Shown here one piece after another: positions 35,301-47,004 of a stretch of 64,000 nt of DNA (the first letter of the stretch is position 1; the number at the start of each line of letters is the position of its first letter). Both the position numbers and the translations under genes were made by a program. The notes under the pieces were generated by a model. The model did not search any database and was not told the origin of the DNA. It saw only the letters and a program-made list of their open reading frames with translations. The stretch covers positions 21,723,792-21,787,791 of the forward strand of contig NC_079511.1 in NCBI RefSeq assembly GCF_000801105.2, read 5' to 3'. The stretch is from Raphanus sativus (Eukaryota; Streptophyta; Magnoliopsida; Brassicales; Brassicaceae).

Positions 35301-38018
35301 AAGTCCAACTACCTTGGGAGGCAAAAAGAATATCCTCAAGCGCCCCTGTGAGTGAAGTTAAAAAAACTCTCCCACCGTCAAGCTAACTCTGTTATTGTTT
35401 CATTAACATTTATCTAACGTATTATGCATTTCCTATTTTAGACTTTACAGTTATTTTTCTATTTGAATGGTTTTGTTTTATTTATAGACTTCTGTTTTTT
35501 ATCTTTAAAGAAAAAGGGTGGACGTTATATTTTGTATGGTTGGTAAGAAATTGTACAACATGACATTAGCATAGAAAAGTAGAGAACACAGACTTGGATG
35601 GAGCCTGCAGTGTTAGTGATCATAGAACTTACCACGGAATTAACATTGATGATTCGGTTAGGTGAACCTCGGATTAGGGACGGCAAGAGGAGTACTGAAA
35701 GAAGCGATGGAGCTAAATGATTGACTTGCACTTCCATCTACATTTTCAACTCTTCTTCTACACTTCACCTCCATCTACATTTTCAATAACAACTCAAGTA
35801 TTTTTAACATCCCCGCGCTTGCGCGGGGTTTCACCCCTAGTGAAATTAAAAGAAGAAAACTTTATCAAAAAAAGATAGACCTATCGGGAAATCGGCCAAT
35901 TCCTACATCAACTGAGGACCGCGGTCCCGATCAGGACACATACTACATACCTGTGCTAAAACATACATCAATTAACGTTTTTTTTAAATTTCATACATCA
36001 ACTAAGCCTTTTACGTTAATTCATACTTTGACCGTCTTACCGTTAGTCAACTGGTGACGGATGCTGACGTGGCTTTAACGGACGCTGATGTGGCTTTTAT
36101 ATTTTATTAAATTATTTTTTAAAAAAATTAAAACATGTTTTTGGGGGGATTCGAACCCGAGTTCAGCACTTGGTAGCAGATTTCCTTAACCACTAGGCCA
36201 CACAATATATTTGGTAATGATATTTATTGTGTCTTACTTATATCTAATATATTTTGTTCATATATATTTCTAATTATCTAGAATTAGTTCCACAAAATAT
36301 ATATAAATTCTAAGGATTGTGTTTGATTACCTTGTTTTTATTGTGTTCTAAAATTTCTTAAGAAAATTTATTTTTAAAATTTTAAAGTAGAAAAGTATTT
36401 TCAAAATTTAAAAATAAAATACTAAAAAAATGAAAATAAATTTCAAAAAATTATTATAAAAAGTCTGAATTTGAAAACATATAAATCAAAACTATTTCAT
36501 ATATATATTATTTATTTATTTATATTATTTATTATTTATTTAAATAATTATTTGTACTTTAAATATATTTATTTAAATAACTATTTATATTTAAACAATT
36601 GTGAAATTATTAAATAATAATAAATAAAAAATAAAAAAATAAAAAATAAAAATATAAACGAAAAATATTTTTGAATAGTTTCAAGTTATATGTTTTAAAA
36701 TTCAAACTTTTTATAATAAACTTTCGAAAGTTTTTCATTTTTTTAAAAAACTTTTTCCTATTTTCTTTTTATATTTTAAATAAATAATAAATAATAAATA
36801 TAATAAAATAAATAAATAAATAAATAAAAAATATATATATATATATATCTATCTACGAAATAGTTTGGATTTATATGTTTTCAAATTTAAAATTTTTATA
36901 ATAATTTTTGGAAATTTATTTTCAATTTCTTTCGTATTTTCTTTTTAAATTTTGAAAATAATTTTTCTATTCTAAAAATTTTTATTTTGAAATTGTAAAG
37001 AACATTTAGAACACAATAAAAACAAGGTAATCAAACACAATTCTTAGAATTTATATATATTTTGTGGAACAAATTCTAGATAATTAGAAATATATATGAA
37101 CAAAATATATTAGATTTAAGTAAGACACAATAAATATCATAAACAATTATCTTGTGTGGCCTAGTGGTTGAGGAAATCTGCTACCAAGTGGTTAACTCGG
37201 GTTCGAATACCTCTAACAACATGTTTTAATTTTTTAAAAAATTTAATTAAATAAAAGATAAAAGCCACATCAGCATCCGTCAAAGCCACGTCAGCACCGT
37301 TACCTTTTGACTAACGGTATGACGGTCAAAGTATGAATTAACGTAAAAATCTTAGTTGATGTATGAAATTTTTAAAAAACGTTAATTGATGTATGTTTTA
37401 GCACATGTATGTAGTATGTGTACTGATCGGGACCGCGGTCCTCAGTTGATGTAGGAATTGGCCGATTTCCCTAGACCTATCTGGTTTATAATTTCTTCTT
37501 ACTCAAGCAATCCCTGTGAACTCAAAAGAATAAACCTATTTGGTGTTACCAAAAAAGAAATCCGCATCAGATCAAGAGGATAGACAATTTCTTCCTTTGC
37601 CCAAAAAAAAAAAAAAAAGACAATTTCTTCCTACTCAAGAAACCATATGTGAAATCCAAATGGCGAATCTTTCTGGTGTTACCAAGAAACATATACGAGA
37701 CAAGCCAACACATTGTTTATGTTGAGACAAACCAAACATATATGAGACAATCCAAATCAAACTCTAGAACCAAATGCTAGTTGAACCCATAAACTCATGG
37801 TAAACTAAAGGAAGATTGTGAACTTACTTCTCCAAAAAGTAAGCGAAAGGACCAATGAGAAGAAGAGCAAGAATGTTTCTGTAAACAGGATACACAACTT
37901 TACTAACACCAATGTTAAGTGCAACTCTTGAAACAATGTGAAAACCTGCGAAACAGAATTGCAGAGTTATCAAAGCTACAAGAAGCTTCATCTTCTCAGA
38001 TACCACTGCTTTTCCCAT
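32373..38018 (-). CDS. WAT1-related (nodulin MtN21/EamA-type) transporter
   Basis: Multipass membrane carrier of the plant drug/metabolite transporter superfamily. Members move auxin or amino acids; this one's substrate is unknown. Exons: 37828-38018, 33581-33643, 33367-33483, 32863-33271, 32635-32786, 32373-32547; 1107 bases, 368 residues, usual family length. It starts MGKAVVSEKMKLLVAL. Hydrophobic segments include LVALITLQFCFAGFHIV, ILALLLIGPFAYFL, FSLLVQFFLLALIG, GCLYLMGHCLSWAAWMVL, FVAVFQPLQTLLVAAMAFVVL and SVIIMLGLYLVLWG, about ten in all. The C-terminal tail is acidic and hydrophilic, ending QDSESPV. Exon phases all agree. The first intron is 4184 bases because it contains a Helitron and a foldback element. 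By recall it is close to Arabidopsis At3g18200. Confidence 0.9.
33767..35840 (+). mobile_element. Helitron in WAT1 intron 1
   Basis: Starts TCATATATATAATGAG after A and ends in the hairpin CCCCGCGCTTGCGCGGGG, then TTTCACCCCTAG before T. It is 2074 bases. It shares its 5' start (TATAATG, then a CCACGTCAGC block) and 3' hairpin with the elements at 42156 and 47889, so the three are one family. It lies antisense to the WAT1 gene. Confidence 0.8.
34647..35350 (+). pseudogene. Replication protein A-like fragment in the Helitron
   Basis: Exon-like pieces separated by apparent introns read DVVGQIQSV (34647 onward, with a changed start), VVYLSLCDDEAAMFRGLIN (about 34815-34880), SVMVVTTVNPKIFGGTLYF and ATKLYFYPALQAIAEF (about 34900-35125). 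These match the OB-fold repeats of plant RPA1-like proteins often found in Brassicaceae Helitrons. Frame breaks occur, so I read it as a relic. Such OB-fold genes are known cargo of autonomous plant Helitrons. Confidence 0.65.
36142..36213 (-). other. tRNA-like sequence in left foldback arm
   Basis: On the minus strand, TGGCCTAGTGG resembles a pol III A box and GGGTTCGAATCC a B box, about 31 bases apart. The whole is shorter than a real tRNA, and I cannot form a proper acceptor stem, so I call it a tRNA-derived relic. Confidence 0.5.
37153..37211 (+). other. tRNA-like sequence in right foldback arm
   Basis: Mirror copy of the sequence at 36142, now on the plus strand, with TGGCCTAGTGG intact and the B box changed to GGGTTCGAATAC. 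Confidence 0.5.
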
Positions 38019-38750
38019 TTTTCTTTTCTTCTTTACTTTTCAATTTTTTTTCAGTTTTCTTTCTTGTCCAGTTTTCTTTCGTTCTCTCTTTGTTTCACAT
38101 ACCAAGCATGCTCTTATATGTGTGTTGTGTTATAGTTGAGATTTAGAATATTCTTAGAACTAATAATTGTTAAATAAAGTGAATGATTGGCTCTATTAGA
38201 GAAGTCTCATGGTATAATTCTTCAAAAGGGGAGGGGGGGGGGGGGACTATATCTGTGTAGCAATGATTATAAATAATGACGTAGACTAGATTAATAGGAT
38301 TTGGATGGTAGTTTATGAGATTTTTATATCTTTTTATTTGCCTTGTTACAAATATGTTGCGTGCATATATGCATATTATCTAACTCTTTTTTATTTATTT
38401 GTGGACTACAATAATACCATTGAGCTAGCACTCAGACGCAAAGTCCCAAATTAGTTTTATGAAAAATGAAATAAAATTTTATATAAATTATATAGATATA
38501 TAAATCATACGATACATGAATTCTATTATTCAGGAAATAAATGCAAAGTCGTCCCAATGCATGTTTAGCAAGCAGACAAACACAGATCAGTTATATGGTT
38601 ATCTCGATCCCCGTCTCCCTAGATTCATTTCTCGAAGACTTTGTACAAGTGAATAACTAACAAACAAACGACAGCCTTGGAGAAGAACGGCGCATCGCAT
38701 CTTCTCTTTCACTCTTATTGCGTGTTTTGACTCCATATTACATTTCTATT
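38019..38750. other. WAT1 upstream region
   Basis: Pyrimidine-rich leader next to the WAT1 ATG, then AT-rich DNA. A G homopolymer interrupted once lies at about 38229-38245. No gene seen. Confidence 0.45.
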
Positions 38751-38879
38751 TGAATGTTAGTAAAAACTTGATCTTTTCATTATTAAATAATATAAATTGC
38801 CAAAATATAAAGTTCAAAAACAAATTGCCAAATTTGAACCTATACATATTACATGCATTATGTCAATTTGAACCTATAC

Positions 38880-39635
38880 ATATTCTCACGCCCGAATCCA
38901 TGGTTAATGGGCCATCGACGTTTGTTCTATCGATCCCATTCCATCCGACGGTCGGTCCATTAATTTTTCCAAAGACTCAAAATCATTGTTTACTGACGCT
39001 GCAATCACCACATGATCTTTCCTGTGCTTTGGCTTCATTCATACGATGTCGCGAATCACTTCCCGATAGATCATCCATTCTTGCATTACTTGAGTCCAAG
39101 CACGCTAACTCTAGAATTCCAAATAGATGTGTTCCCGAAAAGGTAAGTTCATTTTAGTGACATATGTAGCCAAATCAATTCTCTTAATCCTTTTCATATA
39201 TCAAAATTTGAGATATTACAATTCACCACTTTCAAAGAACGCAATATCCTTGTCGCGTCCAACGACAGATTTCAAGACGCCTCTCGGGTCAAAATCGAGA
39301 TGGCTAACCAGATTTGATACCACTTATATCGTCCCGACCGTCCACGACTATTGGATCATCCACACCCGTTATCTCGGTCTGTGAGCTCCATCCTATCCGA
39401 CGTTAATTTTTCAAAAGACTTGAAATCATTGTTTAATGACCATGCAATCACCACATGACATTTCCCGTGCTTTGGCTTCACTCGCCATTCCATTACTTCA
39501 AATCAAGCACACTTAACTCTAGAATTTTAAATAGATGTGTTTCCAAAAAGATAAGTGCACTTTGGTGATGTATATAGTCAAATCAATTTTCTTAAACTTT
39601 TTTTATATATCACAATTGAGGATATGTATATATAT
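38880..39635. repeat. Two diverged copies of an unclassified repeat
   Basis: About 330 bases (38884-39213) and about 250 bases (39383-39628) share blocks such as AATCATTGTTTA, GCAATCACCACATGA, TGTGCTTTGGCTTCA-like and AAATAGATGTGTT. The left copy keeps a 135-codon frame (38750-39157) and the region is CpG-rich for its surroundings. It may be a decayed LTR pair or a tandem repeat; I cannot classify it. Confidence 0.5.
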
Positions 39636-39639
39636 ATAT

Positions 39640-41008
39640 GCATTTATAATTTTATTTATTTAAAGTTTCCTCTCGTTTTTTCCTTATGCAGTATAAGGAA
39701 TCGAATTACATGTGGCTCGTTCCTGATAATTAGACAGCTTGTCTTCAATTCCACAAAAATAAAAATCAGTTGATATTTAACAACTACTTTTCTTAATTAT
39801 CCGGAATGCAATTATGCTATAGGAATATTAACAACCGTTTGTTCTGTTAACTTGTTCTTATTCATGTCACTAGGTTCACTGAATGATGGTATACATTTAA
39901 CTCTAATAAATAACGTCATCTCGAAATATGGTGCTTTATAAGTTAGTCCTTTTAATTTTATTAACAGTTTAATTTTCTGAATACTTGGTTCCAGTCTCCT
40001 GCTAGTGGCCATGGAACGGTCACATGCAAAAGATGCCCTCTATATTATTGCATTTCATGATAGAAAATTGCCAGCGTATTTATTCAGGTAACCAGAATAT
40101 TTTTGTAGAGTCCAACATATAATTATTCACACAAACACATATATATAGACAGAGACGACCCTGAGATTTTAGAGATTGTAGATGGGGAAAGAGAGAATTT
40201 AATAATTTGGGGGCCTAAAATTGTTTTTACAAATTTGAAAGCTTATGTTCATAAATTGTTTTTCAAAAATTTTGGGAGCTTAGAAAAATGTTTCATTAGG
40301 TTTGGTATAGGGTCGGCCCTGCATATATATTATCAATTTTTTCACATTTTTACAGTGTGACTGAAAACACTTTAGAGTATTAAAGTAAAATGATATGAAT
40401 TAATAGAAAGGAAAATAAAAAATGGAATAAGTGACTAACTATAATTTTTTTTGTATGTATATATATTTACTATAGGTTCAACTTCAAATAAAGAGTAAAG
40501 GCAATGAATAATCTCAAATCAGAAAAGACAAAAAAATGGAGTAAACTGAAGTAATTACTCTCTATTTTTTCATGTGATTGGTGGCAAAATAATAACTAAA
40601 ATTAAATATATTTTCTTTTTATTTCCACTCTAATTTGACCAAACTAATCACACTCTTAATCAAAAGTCTAAATATGGAAGTGATTGGTTGGATTGTAACT
40701 TTAAAGTTTGTGCTGTAAAACAAACAGGAAGGTCAATTTACCTACATCAATTTACAATTTTACGTAATGTGAGTATATAAATTGTAAGATAATTTGAATG
40801 TATTTTACTATTTTCACCTCTAAAATATATGAACTCTATAATAGAGATGAGATATGCTCCATTGCATTTTTCTAAAATAGTTATCTATAAATATAAAGTA
40901 AAAAACAGAAAAATATCATTTATTCCTCTATAAATAGAGAAGAAAATAGAAATTTCTATTATAGAATAATATATATAGATGAATTGAAGCAGTTTCACCT
41001 CTAAATAC
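39640..41008. other. AT-rich transposon debris
   Basis: No gene. Within it 40150-40321 has imperfect ends CAGAGACGACC and (reverse complement) CAGGGCCGACC, like a small hAT-type element common in Brassica, but no clear target-site duplication was found. Confidence 0.4.
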
Positions 41009-41010
41009 TA

Positions 41011-41249
41011 CTCCCTCTGTTTTTAAAAGATAGTTTTGTAGTGTTTTCACACATATTAAAAAACGCATTAAATCACTATAGTAAATTTATTATTTTCTGT
41101 AGTTTTCAATTTTCAACAATTTTGGCCAATAATAATCCAATAAAATCAATTAATTTTCTTAAAATGTGTAATTTTTTCATTGAAAACATAAAACAACCAT
41201 CTTTTAAAAAAAAAATTTCCAGAACAACCATCTTTAGGAACGGAAGGAG
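41011..41249. mobile_element. Stowaway-type MITE
   Basis: Left end CTCCCTCTGTTTTTAAAAGA and right end CTCCTTCCGTTC (reverse complement) are the standard Stowaway ends, flanked by TA on both sides (41009-41010, 41250-41251). It is 239 bases, AT-rich and folds into a hairpin. Related to Tc1/mariner transposons. Confidence 0.85.
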
Positions 41250-41305
41250 TATTATAGAGATAAAAATAAAAATGAATTGGAGATGCTCTAACAAATAATT
41301 ATTAA

Positions 41306-42155
41306 CTAGATTTTGATCTGCGCTTTTAAAGCGCGGGTTTATTTTCCTTTATTTTTTTTAAATTGACAAATATTTAATAAATGTCATATTTTCATATATT
41401 TGTTTTTTTTATAAAAGACTTAAGCTTTTTATCTTTCTTTATCGTGTTTCATTTTAAATGAGTATAGGCCTGATCACAATATCCGGACCCGAAGAACCAA
41501 CCCAAAACCAACCCAAAAATCAGGGTCCCGAACCCGATCAGACTCGGGGTAAATATCCGAATGAATTCTAAATTGCTATATCCAAAGAACCGATCCGAAC
41601 CCGATCCGAACCGAGAATCAAATGAGTACCCGAAGATACCCGAAATGTGAATATATATCTAAAAATATATGTTATAATTATATTTATAATTATTTTAATA
41701 TTTTAAATTAATATCATAAGTTAACTATAGTAGTCATTTTTAGTACTTTTGAGTATTTTTGGATAAAATATGATAGTTTAGATAAAAGTTTATCCAAAAA
41801 AACTGTATAGAATGGATATTTTTGGTTACTTTTGGTTACTTTTGAGTAATTTGGATACAAAAAATTGAACCGAATCGGATACTTTGGTTACTCTGAGTAT
41901 AAATAACCGAACCCGTTTTAGATATTTTGGTTATTTGGTTATTTTTCAGGTTCTTATGCATGAGAACCGAACCCACCCGGACCTGGAAAGATCCGACTCG
42001 AACCCAATCAAAAAAAAAATAAAAATTGAATCTGATTTGTTAATCGGCCCAAATGGCCCAAAAGAGATGATGTAGGCAATTGGCTGGATTTAAAATAATG
42101 ACCCACTATAGATTTGTTATTGATATTACTTGATTGCCCTTAATGAAATATGCAA
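41306..42155 (-). mobile_element. Helitron fragment, minus orientation
   Basis: On the minus strand the 3' end is CCCGCGCTTTAAAAGCGC, then AGATCAAAATCTAG and T. The 5' end is not clear and may have been cut by the adjoining Helitron at 42156; the right boundary is a guess. The interior (41467-41990) has repeated ACCCGAACC and GAACCGA motifs of a hAT-like MITE. Confidence 0.6.
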
Positions 42156-44032
42156 TCATCTATAATATAATGCCACAGTTGAGGCTCTCCCTGCGCGCCA
42201 CGTCAGCAGCTAAGTGGGTTCCACCTCTTTTTTTTTTTCAAAAAAAGACGAGTTTGCTATGGGCTTTGTACATTTATTTTCTGGGCTTCTCCCAAACCGG
42301 TGCTGGACTTCGACTATGGCCTTGATTAATCCTCAGTCATCACATCGAGAGAGAGAAAGTCGAAAAACAAAAGGAGAACTCAGATTTATCCACATCAGCA
42401 AATTGTGGGTCCCACAGTATTTTGGTTTGGTTTGTTATTTAACTGCTGTCGTTTGGTTTGGTTCTCAGCAATTGGTTTGATGTTTAGCCCCTTCGGTTTA
42501 TTCCGTATCAGCGTCATAAAGACCAAACTATGCGTTTTGTTTTTCAGTAGATTAAGTTTTTTTGGGTTATCGTTCTTTGACTCTTCTTCATCATTGCCGT
42601 CTACACTAAACTCAGTCTGCAAATACAAATGTTTCTCTTTTTGACTCTTTACCTTCTGGAATGTGCAGACGTTCAACGTATTCTACTTTATTCTCCCAAT
42701 TAATGTGATTCCCTAAATCCAATTTCTTCAATCGAAAGCAAAACCCAAGAGCCAGAGACTTCGATTGTGTAATGTTATCTACCACCATCAAAGCTATTAA
42801 CAGCTTCAACTCCATCATGTCATCCACACTCTTCATCTCCCCCTTGACTCCACCTATATAAACTCCTCAGAATCCAAATCTCCTCTGGTAGCTTCCATGG
42901 ATGAGAAATAGTCAAATTTCAAGCTCCAAAGCTTAAAAATATAGCACCAAAGCTCCCGCAATATCAACATCAACCAGCACATCCATGGCGCTAAGAATCC
43001 AGCGAAATCACCACAAAATCTCCAACTGAATCGATCACAGCTCCATGGATAAGAAAAAATGGGTTACTCGGTTCCATCTACAGCCCTGAATGCTGCAAAA
43101 AGCAGGATGCTCATAGGGCTTGATCTGTTATTTTGGCAAAGAGGTATGGCCTGATATTCTAAATCCCTGAATTTCATAATTTTCTGTATCATCATTAATC
43201 TGTGATACACGGTTCTGAGCTATCAAGCCTTACATTATGTGACGATTTGATTTAAATTATTTTGCTTCTTTTTTGGTTGTTGGTATTTTATAAATTAATT
43301 AGTGTTTTTCTCTACTGGTGTTTTTCTCTACTGGGATGCAGATAAAGATCGAGAGTTACGGGAGCCACACTGAGAACAAAGCGCAAAGGTTGTAAGAGAG
43401 ACAAAGAGAGAGAGGCTTTAAGAGATTTGTTGTTATCTGATTATTTTTCGATATTGTTTTGTGTTTATGTTAGTTTAATATTTAGCAAACTTACAGGGCC
43501 AAAAAATACATACGATTGTGGAGTGGACTATGTAGATTTGGTCCAATGGAGTATACTTCCGATGGATTTATCTCCTTTTAGTTCAGCTGAAATCAATGAT
43601 AATCAAAAATAGAGTTGTTTAAGTTTAATTCTGTATGGAAACCATCTGAGTTTTGTAGATCTTCAACACTCTGCTTTTGAGTTATGTTGATGCAAGTGGG
43701 AGCTGTAACAAAATTACGTTCTTTAACACATTATTTTCATTTACTGTGGTTTTACTTGAATTACTCAAGGGAGAAGCTTGGCAAGTACTGTGGGTCACCT
43801 AGATCCACCTTGAAGTGTGACTGAAGCAGCAACAAAAGCCCCAACATCTAGGACGAGAATGACGAGGGAGTTGAGTACTCCTCTCCTTCCCAAGCATATG
43901 TTGTGTTATTGTTCTTTATAAGTTGAGTTGAATTTACGCTGAGAGAGTTCTATGATTGTAAATTCAATATGCCGACGACCGAATGAATAAAAAACGAGTT
44001 GACCATTAACCTGGATCACACGACAGCAATAA

Positions 44033-44998
44033 TCCCCTATATATTAAAAGGGAAGACTTTAAAAAATATGAACCTCAATTTTGTATTAATTAAAAATACA
44101 CCCCATCCTATGTGGCAGTTTATCTAATCTATTAATTTAGGGATTATCTACTATTTGAAGTTCTCATTTAAATTTTGGACTCTTTCATAGTTGTTGCTAG
44201 AATATATCATGCCTCCTATACAATGCAACCTACCAACTTAAATTAAACCAAATCTTAACCAACATAGATTAGTTAAACCTAACCAGTAACACTTTTATAT
44301 ATTTTTGGTTAATCTCTTAATATAATTAGATCATATAAAACTGAACCACTCTTAAATCAACGAGTTCCATATCATTCCAGACATAAGAGAAAAAATATTC
44401 GACTCATTTACAACGTAAGTATACAAAGACCGTGTATGCTTATGCTCATTGATCTTCTAAAAACCAAATAATTGTGGCATAGACCAACATAGGCTCATGT
44501 TCGTATCACTAACTTTACTTCCATATATTTACTACTTTACCTACATCATATCACAACATACACAGTTATGCAAGAATATGATTTTTGTTTGTTCAAACAA
44601 CCAAATAATAGTGGCATATGGTCAGTAGATTTTTTAAATATGTTTTTTTATATATTACATTTTACGAGACTATGTGTATAAGTTTTTTTTTTTGAAAAAT
44701 GGCATAACTATGTGTATAAGTTAAAAGGTAAAAAGGTGTGACAAGGCAAATTATTATACTAAAAATGAAAGAAGATTAAATACAAACTAATAACAAGTAC
44801 AACACAAATTATAACACTATTAAATTCTATATATATTTAATAAAATATTATATATATGTCTAATATGTATATATATATATATATATAAATGTTACACAAA
44901 ATATATATAATATTATATACACATATTATATATACCATATATTATTAATTGAAATTTGACAAATCAATTTCCGCCCTTTAGGGCGGGTCCTAATCTAG
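44033..44998 (+). mobile_element. Nested non-autonomous Helitron
   Basis: Starts TCCCCTATATATTAAAAGGG after A, and ends in a hairpin (CCGCCCTTTAGGGCGGG) followed by TCCTAATCTAG before T. 966 bases, non-coding, AT-rich. Confidence 0.85.
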
Positions 44999-46440
44999 TT
45001 ATGCTCTTAATTGTCTGACGTGGCAGCTTTATAGGCGATTTTATTAACCTTAGTCTAATATTTCGGTCGCATTATATTTATAGTATAGTTTAATATATCA
45101 TATGCTATATAGTTGTATTTATTGTTTCACAGGCTTTCCTTAAATAAAACCTACGGAATTACCTAATGTGATTAAAATATATATAGCAATTAATAATTTT
45201 CAATTATAAAGATTTGATAACAATCTGTATACTTTTTCTCACTTTGTTTATTCTTTAATATTAAAATAAATTACATAATTATATTAATCATATAATAAAA
45301 ATCTGGATTTTTTTTTGTGTATGTTGTATTTCGAATTTTTCAAAACGAGTATAAATTACTAAAACTGTTAAAAGTCTCATATAAACTTTTAGGATCAAGG
45401 TTTTATTTTTTTCTATATTAAAATATAATGATTATAAGACCATATGAAGAAATAATTTTATTTTCATAGTTTTTATGTTAATATACATATATATATTTTT
45501 CATATCGTTTAAATTAAACTATACATCGTATGAAAATACATACTTATATTTTGATATTTGCATTGAACATATATTGAAACATTAATATTTTAATTTTTAA
45601 AATGATTATAAATTATTGAAACTACTAAACATTTCACATTAAAAAAATTCATTGGTGTAAAGTTTTGTTACACAAATATGCAAATAATCATAAAATCATA
45701 TGAGTAGAAACCTCATTTTAATAAATATCCATATTAAGTGTGCTATATTACTATGTTTATATCATTGAAATTTAATTATTTATCATATATGATATATAAG
45801 ATTGATTGTTTTGATTTATTTTCCCTAATTGCGAATAAACAAGAGTAATGGTTAAATTTATATGCATACGCCAATTTATTACATAATAGTAACCGATTTC
45901 TTAGTTATTTAATATATCTATTTATTATTTTATTATTTTATAATACGTAGAAAATTATAAAATAAATAATAAATATAAAATACTTACTGTGCATAAAGTG
46001 CAGATCTTAACCTAAGTATGTATCTCTTTAATTATTTTAAATCTTAAGTATTTTCTAAATTCTAGATCAAAACAAACAAACCAAATGAGAATAAACTTCA
46101 AAATCAATATTTACATCGAGTAATAGATAAAAAAAAAACACAACAAGAGAAAAAATTGAAGATAAATAGGTAGAGAACTTGCTAATACTCTACCAATCAA
46201 GCCCAATGGCACTCCGTCTATTTTCCATCATCATCCACTGAAAAGTGAAAAGATATATGAAATCGGGTCCATTAAATTCTAAGCTTTGATCTATAGTTCT
46301 AATTACAATTGTTTCTGATCCTACGTATAGATAATTATATAAAAATTTCAAAATTCTAAAATTTCAAATACATATAAAAATAATTATATGTAAATTTTAA
46401 ATTTATCAATACTAAAATTTTATATTTTAATTATATATAT

Positions 46441-46472
46441 TCACCCTGCGAAAGGCGCAGGTCTTATCCTAG
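46441..46472 (+). mobile_element. Helitron 3' terminus
   Basis: Hairpin CCTGCGAAAGGCGCAGG followed by TCTTATCCTAG and T. Same family as the minus termini at 6986 and 10309. The element would extend leftward, perhaps to about 45003, but the 5' end is unproven. Confidence 0.6.
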
Positions 46473-46639
46473 TATAATTTACGTTTTAAATACAAATTAA
46501 TATTGGATTGCACGACTATTTTTCAGGTGTATATTAAAATTTTCAACGCCTACCTTTTATGTTCTTAGTAACATGTTAAATGTAACCATCACCTTTGCTA
46601 AATAACATCACTCATAGTTTATTAATTTACATATACTCT

Positions 46640-46806
46640 CGAACAATCAGTGGTGAAGGCAGTAAGAAAAAATATGTATCAGAGGCACACAAAAGACCTA
46701 CAAGCTTTGATGATTTATACACTATAAGTGACATCAAATATGATAGTTTTCAAGTTGCTTGCTATGCAAAGGGGTTTCTCAATCCAGACAAAAATAACAC
46801 AATCAA
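46640..46806 (+). pseudogene. Helitron helicase relic
   Basis: The reading frame around RPTSFDDLYTISDIKYDSFQVACYAKGFL resembles the conserved Helitron PIF1-like helicase stretch of the type TSFxDLRTVxG...FxxACxALGLL. Only about 50 residues remain. It shows that an autonomous Helitron once sat here. Confidence 0.6.
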
Positions 46807-46870
46807 ACACATGCACATCAGAAAAATCTAGAAACTTCTCCCGAGCTACACAAAAGCGGCAAGACCATCA

Positions 46871-47004
46871 CCTTTGAAGATATTTGTGTTTTTTTTATTT
46901 ATGTAATTTTAATTGGCCAATTACACCTACGGTACACATTTTCAGATACATTATGGCCAACTACAACTTACATAAATAAAAAAAACACAAATATCTTCCA
47001 AGGT
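46871..47004. mobile_element. Small hairpin MITE
   Basis: CCTTTGAAGATATTTGTG and its reverse complement (one change) bound a 134-base palindrome; the arms continue through TTTTTATTTATGTAA for about 35 bases each. No clear target duplication. Confidence 0.6.

Larger units (their letters stand above)
35886..37471. mobile_element. Mutator-like foldback element in WAT1 intron 1
   Basis: A 1586-base near-palindrome. Both ends read GGGAAATCGGCCAATTCC inward, and the arms match almost base for base over at least 120 bases, then more loosely through the AT-rich middle. It is flanked by the perfect 10-base direct repeat TAGACCTATC (35876-35885 and 37472-37481), near the 9-base size typical of Mutator-like elements. 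A perfect internal palindrome, GGACCGCGGTCC, sits in each arm. No transposase. It would fold into a very long hairpin in WAT1 pre-mRNA. Confidence 0.88.

Noticed and set aside
36142..37211. Functional tRNA genes
   Set aside because: Both tRNA-like sequences are short, lack a clear acceptor stem and sit in transposon arms.
41460..41990. Complete hAT MITE
   Set aside because: Internal motifs fit, but no matching ends or 8-base duplication could be found.
42395..42836. Possible gene in the large Helitron
   Set aside because: Short overlapping frames on both strands with no recognised domain; best seen as captured or random sequence.
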